Below, in pieces: positions 18,005 through 26,519 of a DNA stretch of 64,000 nt. The DNA is from Pseudoalteromonas byunsanensis. GTDB taxonomy: Bacteria; Pseudomonadota; Gammaproteobacteria; Enterobacterales; Alteromonadaceae. The stretch spans positions 281,460 through 345,459 of the forward strand of contig NZ_MNAN01000035.1 of assembly GCF_001854475.1 (NCBI RefSeq), read 5' to 3'. A program made the translations under genes and the position numbers. The notes beneath the pieces were generated by a model. The model ran no database searches. It was given only the letters and a program-made list of their open reading frames with translations, and was not told the origin of the DNA. Positions within the stretch are counted from its first letter, which is position 1, and every line of letters starts with the position of its first letter.

Positions 18005-18700
18005 ATGCGTAAACTGTTGTTACTATTATTGTGTTTATCAGCCCCCACAATGGCCTATCAAGTTCAGCCAATGATTGTCGATCTCGCGTCTCATGGTAAA
18101 AAGTCGTTAGTGACCTATCGACTACAGAATCCAAGTGATAGCCCGCTACCCATTGAAATAGAAGTCTATAAACGTACTTTCGATGACAAACAAAAAGAGA
18201 TCTTAGTACGCGCAGAAGAAGATTTTATTGTTCTGCCGCCACAAATAGAAGTACCAGCCAATGGTCATCAGGTGTTTCGTGCAAAGTATTTAGGCTCGCC
18301 GGAACTAAAACAGACTCATTCCTATCGCATTGTGTTTAAGCAACTGCCACTGCCCGGTGATGAAGAAAAATCAGGGGTAAAGATGGTGTTTAATTTCGCA
18401 ACCTTGGTATTTGTCAGCCCTGATGGACTAGCTGCTCAGCCAAACGCTAGAGTAAGCTGTGAAAAACTTGCAGACTGTAAATTGACGATCAGCAATGATG
18501 GTGCACGAGTACTCGACCTTTCTGGCTTTGCATATCACTTTCATCAAGGGAATACGGTTATTAATTGGGCTCAGTTCCAAAGTGTTACGTCTGGTCGTTT
18601 TATAATGCCAGGCCACTCTATGGTGATAGATTTGCAGTCTTTACTCGCTGACAAGCCAACCAAAAGTGTAACGCTTATCAACCTATTCGATAAAAAGTAA
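18005..18700 (+). CDS. Periplasmic pilus assembly chaperone (PapD-like)
   Basis: The 231-residue protein has a signal peptide (MRKLLLLLLCLSAPTMA). A two-domain immunoglobulin-like chaperone fold follows: YQVQPMIVDLASHGKKSLVT for the first strands, IEVPANGHQVFRAKYLG with the conserved Arg before the F1-G1 edge, and SYRIVFKQLPLP at the end of domain 1. Such chaperones cap pilin subunits by donor-strand complementation and hand them to the usher. It is the first gene of the operon, 10 bases before the usher. It is distant from classical FimC/PapD and resembles alternative chaperone-usher systems. Confidence 0.75.
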   Translation: MRKLLLLLLCLSAPTMAYQVQPMIVDLASHGKKSLVTYRLQNPSDSPLPIEIEVYKRTFDDKQKEILVRAEEDFIVLPPQIEVPANGHQVFRAKYLGSPELKQTHSYRIVFKQLPLPGDEEKSGVKMVFNFATLVFVSPDGLAAQPNARVSCEKLADCKLTISNDGARVLDLSGFAYHFHQGNTVINWAQFQSVTSGRFIMPGHSMVIDLQSLLADKPTKSVTLINLFDKK

Positions 18701-18710
18701 CCGTTAAACG

Positions 18711-21182
18711 ATGTTGAAAATAGCTGTTACCCGTAGGCCTGCTAGCTGGCAGTGTGCGCTATTGACACTGTTGTGGATGCTGACGCCCCGCGCGTATTGT
18801 GCTGTGTACGTCATGGACTTTCCGATCAGGCTAAATGCTATCGAGGTGGGGCAAGTTGCAGCCGCCGTGGATGGTTTAACCTTGCATTCTATTTCAGCAG
18901 CAGAGTTTAAACGAAACCTTGATTCAACCTTAAGTAAAGAAGTACTCGCGTGGTTAACCAGTAAAGGAGAGCAAGAAATCACGGTTGAGCAGTTCCAAGC
19001 TCAAGGGATATCACTGTCATTGCAACCTCAAGATCTCACCATTGAAATGTCGCTAAGTGAAGCGGCTATGGCCACAGATAGCCTATCTTATGGCAGAAAA
19101 AAACACTTTGAACTACCAAAAGGAGAAGCTAGCTGGGCGGTATTGAATAACTTCAATTTGAACCATGAGCGGAGCGATAATAATCAAAGCCACCACTCTC
19201 AGTTTGAGTGGCTGATTAATGGCAATGTTGGTGGCGGTGATGGCATCAATATGCGCAGTTCAATATTTTGGGAAAACGGTGATAACCTTGAAGAACAATT
19301 TTATCGTGGTGATATCGCGTTATTTTATGACAAGCCAGATATGCCCTTGCGAATGACCCTTGGTGATACTCAATCTAGCGCTCGCGGGCACCTGTCAGGC
19401 ACCCAGCTCGCAGGGTTCGAAATACAAAAAGCCTACTCAAAATTGCAGCCACAGCGCAAAATCACTCCTGGGAATAGCCAACAGTTTGTGCTGCCACGCC
19501 CTGCGACGCTCGAAGTCTTCATCAATGATTTTTTGATATCTCGGCTCAAGCTACGCGCTGGGCGCTATGATTTAAATGACTTACCACTGACATCAGGTGT
19601 GAATAACATTCATATCGTCGCCACGTATGCAAACGGTGAAACACAACAGTTTAGCTTTACCACACATTACAACGCCAGATTGCTGGCCCAAGGGCTGAGT
19701 GATTATTCTCTCGCTATTGGCTACATCTCGTCAGTAGAAAATGGCCGTTACAATTATGATGATGACTTGTTGATATCCGGCAGCTACGAGTACGGCTTAA
19801 CCGACCAATTGACGCTGGGCGTAAATGGAGCGGTTCATCCACTAGGACACGTACTAGGATCGGTTGCAACGCTAAATAACTTGCTTGGCAATATATCGTT
19901 TCGATATTCGCAAAGTAGCATGCAAGCACTACAGGAAAACACCATGAAGGGTTACGCCTATTCTATCGAAACGGAACACAGTATTTTTGGTCATGGTAAC
20001 TATGGCTCACCAAACTTACGTTTAGGTTATGAAGTAAAAGATGAATTCACTAATACCCCGTGGCTGCAATTTAGTACAACGAATAGTAATAAAAGAGCCT
20101 TTGTAGATTACAGCTATATCATTGATGACAATCTAGACTTTAATCTCAACGCTTCACGCTCAATCGATAGTGAGTCTTTGGTGACTAAAAATATGGCGGC
20201 AGAGTTGAACCTGCGCTATGAAGGCTTTCGTGTTCGAGTTGGCTATAACCACAGTAAGAGCGAAGACCCTCGTGCGATATCTGAAAACCAGTTTGTGCTT
20301 AACTTCATCTGGAATGATTACAATCGCCACAATAATATTCGCGCCAGAGCGCAGTACAACAATCAAAGTAAAATAGCCAGTGCCAGCTACGGCAGAACCA
20401 ACAACAACTTTGTTAATGACTACGGTTATGAGCTCAGAGCCGAAAAAGGCAGTGACTACAGACAAGAGCAGGTTAAAGCCAGTTATACCGGAGCCTTTTT
20501 TAGGGCTGATGTGGGAGCTAGTAACTATACTCGCTCACAGCAAAACAGCGAAACGGGTGCTAGCATCAACCTCTCTACCAGTCTAGGCGTGGCAGATGGG
20601 CACTTCGGCATGGGCGCAACCACAACGGCTCCCTTTGCTGTGGTGAGCAAGCATAAAACGCTAAAAGAGACAGACGTGCTGGTTAATGTTGACCATTTTG
20701 GTCGCGCACAAACAAAGCCAAGTCAAAATATTGGCGCATTAATTGACCTTGGCTCAGGCTATACAAACTATCAATTTAATATTGACGTACCTGAAGCTCC
20801 ATTGGGCTACGACTGGGGGCCTGGGATGTATCAAATCACAGGAGGCGCAAATACAGGACATCATATTCAGGTTGGTTCTGAGCTCTCTTATACAGTTATT
20901 GGTACTTTAGTAGACATTCAAGGCACGCCGATTGCAATGCAACGTGGGCAAGTAATAAAACAACAAAATAGTGACGCTCGTGAAACCGCGCCGCTGAGTC
21001 GGGCATTTTTTACCAACCGAGTAGGTAGATTTGTAGTGGAAGGCATTAGTGTTGGCGAATATATCATTGAAATCAATGATATTAAAGGAAGCTTTCAGGT
21101 GGAAGATACAGAACAAAGGTTTATTACAATTGACACCATTACACTTGAGCGAAGTCACGCAAAAGGAGACTCAACTAAATGA
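18711..21182 (+). CDS. Outer-membrane pilus usher
   Basis: The 823-residue protein has an N-terminal hydrophobic signal, then a usher N-terminal domain. A 24-strand barrel with many alternating aromatic strands fills about residues 140-680 (the block FVLPRPATLEVFINDFLI is typical of the plug-proximal region). C-terminal beta-sandwich domains follow (about 690-815; TNRVGRFVVEGISVGEYIIEI is the usher CTD pattern). It secretes and polymerises pilin subunits delivered by the chaperone. Its stop overlaps the next start as ATGA, so the next gene is translationally coupled. The family assignment is solid; pilus type is not. Confidence 0.8.
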   Translation: MLKIAVTRRPASWQCALLTLLWMLTPRAYCAVYVMDFPIRLNAIEVGQVAAAVDGLTLHSISAAEFKRNLDSTLSKEVLAWLTSKGEQEITVEQFQAQGISLSLQPQDLTIEMSLSEAAMATDSLSYGRKKHFELPKGEASWAVLNNFNLNHERSDNNQSHHSQFEWLINGNVGGGDGINMRSSIFWENGDNLEEQFYRGDIALFYDKPDMPLRMTLGDTQSSARGHLSGTQLAGFEIQKAYSKLQPQRKITPGNSQQFVLPRPATLEVFINDFLISRLKLRAGRYDLNDLPLTSGVNNIHIVATYANGETQQFSFTTHYNARLLAQGLSDYSLAIGYISSVENGRYNYDDDLLISGSYEYGLTDQLTLGVNGAVHPLGHVLGSVATLNNLLGNISFRYSQSSMQALQENTMKGYAYSIETEHSIFGHGNYGSPNLRLGYEVKDEFTNTPWLQFSTTNSNKRAFVDYSYIIDDNLDFNLNASRSIDSESLVTKNMAAELNLRYEGFRVRVGYNHSKSEDPRAISENQFVLNFIWNDYNRHNNIRARAQYNNQSKIASASYGRTNNNFVNDYGYELRAEKGSDYRQEQVKASYTGAFFRADVGASNYTRSQQNSETGASINLSTSLGVADGHFGMGATTTAPFAVVSKHKTLKETDVLVNVDHFGRAQTKPSQNIGALIDLGSGYTNYQFNIDVPEAPLGYDWGPGMYQITGGANTGHHIQVGSELSYTVIGTLVDIQGTPIAMQRGQVIKQQNSDARETAPLSRAFFTNRVGRFVVEGISVGEYIIEINDIKGSFQVEDTEQRFITIDTITLERSHAKGDSTK

Positions 21183-22045
21183 AATTAAAAATTTTTGTTT
21201 TGTTTTTTGTGAGTTTTCTATTGTCTTCAAACCAAGCGTTGGCGAAGCACGGACGATGTTATGGAAATTTACTGGCCACCTCAGATCCTTCTGAAATCAT
21301 AGAAGAGCACAGTGATCGCGTGTCAGTCTTTTTACCGTTAAAAATACAAGTTTCTGACATTCTACTGGACTGTGCCGATGAAATATGGGTCGAAGACACA
21401 TACTACTATTCATTGGTATTTACAGGACCAACTGAATACAAATACCCAAGGCTGTTAGACTCGCAATTTAACACCATGTGGGCGCAAAATGGCATATGGC
21501 GCATACCACTAAGTGGTCGCACAACCCAGATGTGGGTAAGGTTAAGACACTATAGTCTGTTTCCCGCAGGAAACTATACCGGCAGCGTTAAAGTGTCTGT
21601 GGTGCGTAAAAACCGTGTGATCCAAGAACAATATTTAAATATGTCCTATTACTCCGAGCCACAGGTTGCCGTTTCTTTGGATAATGCCAGTAGAGGTAAG
21701 GTCTCGGGAAGCAATGGCCATTACCAAATCAATCTGGGAGAACTTGAAAGCAATATGCGCTTCTATTGGGGCATTAAAATTCTGAGCAATAGCTCTTATG
21801 ACATTGTTTTAGACTCAGAATACAATGGCTTGCGTCATGAAACCGATACTCAAGCTCTTATCGATTACTCAATAAGCTTTGATAACGTCAAAATCTCGTC
21901 TTCTGAGCGGCTAATTCGTAGCTATAACTTTTTCCCTGGCGTCAGAAATAAGTGGTTTGGCTTCGAATTTATTTTAGGTAACACCGAATTAATGCCAGCA
22001 GGTTATTATCGCGATAATTTATCTCTGACCGTATACCCAAAATAA
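21179..22045 (+). CDS. Probable pilus tip or anchor subunit (spore-coat-U-like domains)
   Basis: The 288-residue protein has a signal peptide ending QALAK. The C-terminal part (about 165-288) has the strand pattern of spore-coat-U/alternative pilin domains and ends LMPAGYYRDNLSLTVYPK. The N-terminal part has a second related sandwich (PAGNYTGSVKVSVV near residues 124-137) and a pair of cysteines. Two-domain subunits coupled to an usher are usually tip adhesins, with the C-terminal domain inserting into the pilin rod. The ATGA overlap with the usher gene supports stoichiometric expression. The ligand is unknown. Confidence 0.6.
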   Translation: MKLKIFVLFFVSFLLSSNQALAKHGRCYGNLLATSDPSEIIEEHSDRVSVFLPLKIQVSDILLDCADEIWVEDTYYYSLVFTGPTEYKYPRLLDSQFNTMWAQNGIWRIPLSGRTTQMWVRLRHYSLFPAGNYTGSVKVSVVRKNRVIQEQYLNMSYYSEPQVAVSLDNASRGKVSGSNGHYQINLGELESNMRFYWGIKILSNSSYDIVLDSEYNGLRHETDTQALIDYSISFDNVKISSSERLIRSYNFFPGVRNKWFGFEFILGNTELMPAGYYRDNLSLTVYPK

Positions 22046-22117
22046 CCAATTGAAAATAAAGAAATTAAAGATAAAACCACATTCAACAGGAAAATCCACC
22101 CGCAAAAAAGCACAACC

Positions 22118-22135
22118 TTGGCACAACCTTTGCAT
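22118..22135 (+). promoter_or_regulatory. Sigma-54 promoter of the major pilin gene
   Basis: TTGGCAC (22118-22124) and TTTGCAT (22129-22135) form the -24/-12 pair TGGCAC-N5-TTGCA, with GG and GC exactly 10 bases apart. This is a near-perfect sigma-54 (RpoN) promoter. The predicted start near 22145 leaves a 75-base leader. Expression would need an enhancer-binding activator; none is encoded in the window. Confidence 0.75.
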
Positions 22136-22148
22136 TATGTTTGAGAAA

Positions 22149-22165
22149 TAGGTAACTAATACCTA
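22149..22165 (+). promoter_or_regulatory. Hairpin at the predicted 5' end of the pilin mRNA
   Basis: TAGGTA, a 5-base loop and TACCTA start about 4 bases after the expected sigma-54 start site. A 5'-terminal hairpin would protect an abundant pilin transcript from decay. Pairing is seen directly; the role is inferred. Confidence 0.4.
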
Positions 22166-22219
22166 ATCATTAAAATTATATAAAAACATTTTGCTGTATT
22201 TTATTTTAGGGGAAACGCC

Positions 22220-22720
22220 ATGAACACATTACTAAAGTCATTATTTGTTGCGTCTGCAATCACATCAATGTCAGCGGCGGCAGCTGTTACGCAAACAACA
22301 GGTACGGAAGCTAGCTTCTCGTTTGAAGGTACTATTGAGCCTATGTGTAAAACTGACAGCGGCACAAACAGCGTGACTGATTTGAACCTAGACTCGACCC
22401 AAGAAACTCAAGAAATTGGCACGTTAGATGTGTGGTGTAACACAGGTGAAAATGCAACCACAGAATATAGCTCAGCAAACGGCGGTTTCTTGGTTGCTGA
22501 CAATGCACAGAGCAGTAAAATAGCTTATACACTAAGCATTGGCACTACAACTGGTGTTGATTTACAAAGTGGCACATACAAGCACTTAACAACCCTTGCT
22601 GGTACTGGTAGCGCAGGTGAAACACAAGCTACATCACTTAAGATCACACCACAAACAAACGGCATGAACGATGCGGGTACTTACTCAGATACTATCACGG
22701 TAACAGTAAGCCCTAACTAA
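22220..22720 (+). CDS. Major pilin subunit 1
   Basis: The 166-residue protein starts ATG after AGGGGAAACGCC. It has a signal peptide to about residue 22 and a single immunoglobulin-like pilin domain with two cysteines (EPMCK and DVWCN). The final strand GTYSDTITVTVSPN is typical of alternative pilins and spore-coat-U proteins. It is donor-strand-assembled by the chaperone and usher encoded just upstream. It is about 75% similar by eye to the pilin at 23672. The sigma-54 promoter lets it be made far in excess of the assembly genes. Confidence 0.75.
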   Translation: MNTLLKSLFVASAITSMSAAAAVTQTTGTEASFSFEGTIEPMCKTDSGTNSVTDLNLDSTQETQEIGTLDVWCNTGENATTEYSSANGGFLVADNAQSSKIAYTLSIGTTTGVDLQSGTYKHLTTLAGTGSAGETQATSLKITPQTNGMNDAGTYSDTITVTVSPN

Positions 22721-22778
22721 TAGTTATATTTGGCGGTGATGAGATATTCACTGCCCTCCCCACAAATAGAACTAAACA

Positions 22779-22804
22779 GTCGGATTGGCTTTGTGCCATC
22801 CGAC
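22779..22804 (+). terminator. Hairpin after pilin 1
   Basis: The strong stem GTCGGATTGGC/GCCATCCGAC has one bulged base and a short loop, 58 bases after the stop. The following CTATCTCACTTC is only weakly U-rich. Confidence 0.5.
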
Positions 22805-23064
22805 CTATCTCACTTCAAAATACACAATTTGCCACTGCACTTTCTTGCCTAGGCGGCAATTAAAATCCTCCCTACAGTTTTCAAACCGATATAACCAGCA
22901 ATACGGCAACAGATTTTTGACCGTCAAAAGGTGAAGCTCGGTGACTAGAAACGCTTTACAACCACCACAAATTTACCCAGAATAGGCCCGAAAAGAAAAA
23001 CCGTTAACTTATAAACTGAACAGAAGACGTAGCGCACTGCGATGTATACATTCGGCATTTTTAT
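22805..23064. other. Gap between pilin 1 terminator and the membrane protein gene
   Basis: I see no gene, RNA or convincing promoter here. With the terminator the gene-free stretch is 344 bases. Confidence 0.3.
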
Positions 23065-23577
23065 ATGACACCAATTCGATTCACTTTAAACAAAAGTAAC
23101 TATTTCCTTTGTTTAGGACTATTGGCCCTAATGTGTGTTTGGGCAGGTTTTGACATGTATGATCCGGTAGCTGGGGCTAAACGTTTTTATGATCGCGGCT
23201 TTTTGAGTGATCCTACGACCTTATTTATTTTATCTAGTGTCATTGTCACTATTTTTGTATCAACCATCATATTTGGCCTAGCTAAAATGGCGCACTCTTT
23301 GGTCTTAGACTTACAGGAGTGTAAATTACACATTCACTACGTATTCTTGCCCAAGGTCAAGACGGTTGATTTTGAAACAGCTGACAATATTGCCATTTTT
23401 CAACACAAGGATGACCCCGCTTTAACCGCCATATATTGTGCTAAACAGAGTAGCTATCACCAACCACTATACGATAGTGGCAGTTTCTTTTGGCACTGTC
23501 CTGCACAGCGCCTAACTGATTTGGAGGCGTTGATTGCGGAGCATCAATTAAATAAAAGACCATTCCCTTGGGATTAA
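23065..23577 (+). CDS. Two-helix membrane protein of unknown function between the pilins
   Basis: The 170-residue protein has two hydrophobic helices (about residues 13-29 and 52-76). A soluble C-terminal domain of about 90 residues is rich in beta strands (HSLVLDLQECKLHIHYVFLP), like small PH-type domains of membrane proteins. I recognise no specific family. It separates two near-identical pilin genes on the same strand. It could be an insertion into a former tandem pilin array or an accessory of the pilus. No signal peptide for export was seen. Confidence 0.5.
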   Translation: MTPIRFTLNKSNYFLCLGLLALMCVWAGFDMYDPVAGAKRFYDRGFLSDPTTLFILSSVIVTIFVSTIIFGLAKMAHSLVLDLQECKLHIHYVFLPKVKTVDFETADNIAIFQHKDDPALTAIYCAKQSSYHQPLYDSGSFFWHCPAQRLTDLEALIAEHQLNKRPFPWD

Positions 23578-23596
23578 TTGTGCTGGTAACAAAAAA

Positions 23597-23614
23597 CAGG
23601 CGCAAGATATGCAG
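23597..23614 (+). promoter_or_regulatory. Weaker sigma-54-like promoter of pilin 2
   Basis: AGGCGC-N5-ATGCA has the diagnostic GG (23599-23600) and GC (23611-23612) exactly 10 bases apart, 60 bases before the pilin 2 ATG. It matches TGGCAC at 4 of 6 and TTGCA at 4 of 5. Parallel placement to the strong promoter of pilin 1 is the main support. Confidence 0.35.
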
Positions 23615-23671
23615 TAAAATGGTTGCAAACTGAAATACAACTGCTGTACTTTAGTGTTAGGGGGTAATGCC

Positions 23672-24175
23672 ATGAACACATTATTGAAACCACTCTTTGT
23701 TGCCTCAGCAATTATGTCGCTATCGGCCATGTCTGCGGTGAGTGAAACAACTGGTCGTGATGCACAGTTTGCAATTGCAGGCACTGTGGAGCCAATGTGT
23801 AAAACCAGCAGTGGTGCAAACAGTGTAACTGATTTGAACTTGAGCACAGTGTCACAGGCACAAGAAATTGGCACATTAGATGTGTGGTGTAACACCGGTG
23901 AAAACGCAACCACAACCTACAGCTCAGCGAATGGCGGTTACCTTATCGCAAACAACGCACAAAATAGTAAACTGGCTTATACCCTCAATATTGGTGATAC
24001 CACCGACATTGACCTGCAAGCTGGCGCTTATGAGCACTTAAACGCCACAGCAGCAGGTACTGGCAGCGCAGGTGAAACAAAAGCCACCTTACTTAAAATC
24101 ACCCCACAGATAAACGGCTTGAACGATGCGGGTACGTACTCAGATACCATTACTGTTACGGTGAGTGCGAACTGA
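23672..24175 (+). CDS. Pilin subunit 2 (paralogue of pilin 1)
   Basis: I start at the ATG at 23672, after TTAGGGGGTAATGCC; the longer frame from GTG 23654 only adds the ribosome-binding region. The 167-residue product matches pilin 1 nearly throughout: same leader MNTLLK, same two cysteines, and the same GTLDVWCNTGENATT and NDAGTYSDTITVTV segments. It differs in the mature N-terminus and loops around residues 25-60. It is either a minor subunit or an antigenic/phase alternative. Similarity extends into the DNA, so recombination between the two copies is possible. Confidence 0.75.
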   Translation: MNTLLKPLFVASAIMSLSAMSAVSETTGRDAQFAIAGTVEPMCKTSSGANSVTDLNLSTVSQAQEIGTLDVWCNTGENATTTYSSANGGYLIANNAQNSKLAYTLNIGDTTDIDLQAGAYEHLNATAAGTGSAGETKATLLKITPQINGLNDAGTYSDTITVTVSAN

Positions 24176-24187
24176 CACCATAAAATA

Positions 24188-24219
24188 CTCGGATAAAGCC
24201 AACACAGCTATTATCCGAG
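24188..24219 (+). terminator. Hairpin after pilin 2
   Basis: CTCGGATAA/TTATCCGAG is a perfect 9-bp inverted repeat with a 14-base loop, 12 bases after the stop. The tail is AGGCTGTT, so it may act as an mRNA-end stabiliser rather than a strong terminator. Confidence 0.45.
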
Positions 24220-24328
24220 AGGCTGTTCCACCCATACACACATCAACACTCAACAACTTTCCATCGTCACGACAGCTTGGTTATAATCCTCATCTATCGC
24301 TGTATTTTGCCATTTATTTGGAATGCTC

Positions 24329-24637
24329 ATGAAAAAACTCTCCAAGGTCCAACAAAAACAACAAGCGTTGGTTATCAACGTAGCCGATATGCTCGAAGAG
24401 CAAGCACGCGCAGAAATTCCCGGTATGGTACAGTGCTGGTTTGATGTGGAATATCACCTATTCCCCGGCTCCCTACTTTTGTGTTTTCAATTTGAAGATG
24501 AGCAAGCATTAGAGGCCGCCAAACCCGACTTACTCAAATGGCAAAAGCGCTTAAGCGCCGCCATGCTTAAAAAAGGCGTGATCTTAAAAGACATGCGCAA
24601 ACACCTAACGTTTACGTTGCAAGGACCTGAAGATTAA
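24329..24637 (+). CDS. Conserved-looking hypothetical protein (102 residues)
   Basis: The ATG at 24329 is preceded by TTGGAATGCTC and is preferred over ATG 24323. The soluble 102-residue protein begins MKKLSKVQQKQQALVINVAD. It continues with an alpha/beta pattern (GMVQCWFDVEYHLFPGS, LLLCFQFEDEQALEAAKPD) and a basic C-terminus. I do not recognise the family. The upstream region and first 13 codons are duplicated at 31443-31533, joined to a transposon-like end, so this locus took part in the rearrangement described in the findings. Confidence 0.55.
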   Translation: MKKLSKVQQKQQALVINVADMLEEQARAEIPGMVQCWFDVEYHLFPGSLLLCFQFEDEQALEAAKPDLLKWQKRLSAAMLKKGVILKDMRKHLTFTLQGPED

Positions 24638-24643
24638 GGTGTT

Positions 24644-24680
24644 GTAGGTCGGTATAAGGCGCACAGTGCCGCCATCCGGG
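24644..24680 (+). repeat. REP-like palindrome with GTAG head beside the RAYT gene
   Basis: The sequence begins GTAGGTCGGTATAAGGCG and ends GTGCCGCCATCCGGG. It folds around GGCGCAC/GTGCCGCC with one bulge and outer CGG/CCGG. Layout and even bases resemble enterobacterial REP elements (CGGATAAGGCG...CGCCATCCGG). The GTAG tetranucleotide 5' of the stem is what RAYT transposases recognise in the REP systems studied. Confidence 0.55.
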
Positions 24681-24682
24681 AA

Positions 24683-25549
24683 TCAATGGGGTCAGAGTCG
24701 TTGATTCTTCTATTTTCGAGCGTTAATAAATGACACCGACTTCCTATCGCCTCCTTTCGGTAATGGTGATGCCCGCCTACCAGCCATTGCCTCGACTTGC
24801 TTTTTGAACTTATCGTTGCCAAGTACCCACATTTTGTCAGTTGCTGTTTTTATTTCATCAACCGTAATCGAGGGAATTTCATCATCGAATAGCGCTCTAT
24901 ATCGGGCTTGCCTATCAAGTTTATCTTTACCTAATTGCATATAAAGCGAATGTTCTGTAATCAGCCCAATGGTTTTTCCTACAGCATTGTGCTGATAGCT
25001 AGACCAAGTATATTCAGCTGGGTGTTTAACCATGCCAGCTCTAACGGGGTTTAGTTCAATGTAGCGACTGACCACTAGAAAGTAATTATCACTATCAACC
25101 AGTGTGGATTTAAAGCGCCCTTCCCAAAGTGTACCCGTACGTTTATACGCTTGGTTAAAATACCTGACGTAATAGCGCCCTAGTGACTGCATCAGCTTAC
25201 TTATACCATTTGATGTGGTTGGTGTAGCCAGTAAATGTACGTGATTCGTCATAAGCACGAATGCATGAACTTTAACGTTGTACTCTTTGGCGTAATACTT
25301 TAGCTTTTCGAGATAAATGACATAGTCATCAGGTTCAACAAAAGTAATTTGCCTATTATTACCGCGTTGAACAATATGCTGCGGTATATTCGGAAGGTTT
25401 AATCGAGGTAAACGTGCCATAACTTAAACTAGTCCATTAGTTTATCGTTATATCAGTATAGCTAAGCTAATCAAAAATAAGCAGAATCAAAATCAAAATC
25501 AACGACTCTGACCCCATTGATCTGATCAACGACTCTGACCCCATTGATC
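24683..25549 (-). mobile_element. RAYT element, full-length copy A
   Basis: Element bounded by inverted ends that read TCAATGGGGTCAGAG on the left (from 24683) and CTCTGACCCCATTGA on the right. The right end is present twice in tandem (25497-25521 and 25525-25549). It holds one intact transposase gene on the minus strand. Three shortened copies (B, C and D) lie further right. Ends and interior are seen directly; that the ends are what the transposase acts on is inferred. Confidence 0.65.
24710..25420 (-). CDS. REP-associated tyrosine transposase (Y1/HUH family)
   Basis: The 236-residue protein is a full-length Y1 transposase of the RAYT group. The start MARLPRLNLPNIPQHIVQRG is typical. The HUH motif is H60-V-H62 in FVLMTNHVHLL, and the catalytic tyrosine is in GRYYVRYFNQ (Y84 or Y87). 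TLWEGRFKSTLVDSDNY and YIELNPVRAGMV are the diagnostic RAYT blocks. These single-strand nucleases cut and move REP palindromes rather than whole insertion sequences. No truncation is visible, so it may be active. Fragments of its C-terminal 76-95 codons occur at three other places in the window. Confidence 0.85.
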   Translation of the reverse strand: MARLPRLNLPNIPQHIVQRGNNRQITFVEPDDYVIYLEKLKYYAKEYNVKVHAFVLMTNHVHLLATPTTSNGISKLMQSLGRYYVRYFNQAYKRTGTLWEGRFKSTLVDSDNYFLVVSRYIELNPVRAGMVKHPAEYTWSSYQHNAVGKTIGLITEHSLYMQLGKDKLDRQARYRALFDDEIPSITVDEIKTATDKMWVLGNDKFKKQVEAMAGRRASPLPKGGDRKSVSFINARK

Positions 25550-25610
25550 AAAACCGCCAGCAAATTGTGGCGGTTACGGTTATAGGTTGTTGTAATTTAC
25601 TCAACCTTGT

Positions 25611-26510
25611 TTACTTTTCTCTCGGTTCTCCGCCCCAAACTTTGTTGGTGTAGTTCTTCGTGGTTCTCCATACACCATCGTAGAAGGTCCACTGAACATT
25701 CTCTGTGCTCACACGAAAGTTAGAAATGACGTCGTTATCTCTATCATGAGCAATCTGCGTCATCAATTTTTCTGAATTTCCAGAGATTCGGTTTGAGTAA
25801 TAAGCGGTTTGGTCATACATGCCATCATAATACTTATAGGTAATGTACTCTTGTCCAAGTAGGTAGATTTTAGTGATATTTAGATTTGAAACACTACTAC
25901 CAAAACGACCCGACGCAACCTTACTTAGTATCTCTAAATCTTTACCCCAAAGTTTATTTGAGTAATAGGCAGTTTGGTTACGCATACCATCATAGTATTT
26001 CCAAACAGCGTGCTCTCCGAAAGTACGGAATTCTGACAAACGATCTCCCGATCTCTCACTTGCCACTTGAGTCAACGCCACAAGCGCATTTCCCCAAATT
26101 CTATTGGCATAATACGTGGTATTGTTTGACGTGCCATCATAATATTTCCAAGTAGCATGTTCACCATACAGTCTAAAATCAGTAATTCGGCTCTTAGAAT
26201 GGTCACTTGCACTTTGTGTAAGCTCTTTACGAGAGTTACCCCAAACCGTGTTTGAATAATAAGACGTTGAGTTCCTCATGCCATCATAGAAACGCCATGA
26301 GACATAGTTTCCTTTTTTCTGAAACTCAGTTATCCGTGATCCAAAAATATTTTGTGCAGCTTGTGTAACTTGCACTCCATCACACTCGTACCAATATGAA
26401 GTACTGTTCTGCTCTTTAACACACTGAGCTGCATTCGCAAATGTTGCAGCGAATAAAGGAACTGCGATACAAGCTAATCGAGTACTTACTTTAAACATAT
26501 TCAATATCAT
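25611..26510 (-). CDS. Secreted protein with five YDG-type tandem repeats, unknown function
   Basis: The 299-residue protein has a signal peptide ending FANAAQ. Five imperfect repeats of about 47-50 residues follow, each with a pattern like W-x-Y-Y-D-G-x-x-N-x-T-x-Y-Y-S-N-x-x-W-G (e.g. WKYYDGMRNQTAYYSNKLWG) followed by a helix rich in Ser/Asp. The regular aromatic repeats suggest a beta-propeller or solenoid that binds ligand outside the cell. I know no family. AAGGAGC abuts the ATG at 26510 with one base, so translation may start at TTG 26504 or ATG 26498. It lies between RAYT copies A and B, and its upstream region recurs at 31900-32117. Confidence 0.6.
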   Translation of the reverse strand: MILNMFKVSTRLACIAVPLFAATFANAAQCVKEQNSTSYWYECDGVQVTQAAQNIFGSRITEFQKKGNYVSWRFYDGMRNSTSYYSNTVWGNSRKELTQSASDHSKSRITDFRLYGEHATWKYYDGTSNNTTYYANRIWGNALVALTQVASERSGDRLSEFRTFGEHAVWKYYDGMRNQTAYYSNKLWGKDLEILSKVASGRFGSSVSNLNITKIYLLGQEYITYKYYDGMYDQTAYYSNRISGNSEKLMTQIAHDRDNDVISNFRVSTENVQWTFYDGVWRTTKNYTNKVWGGEPREK

Positions 26511-26519
26511 GCTCCTTAT

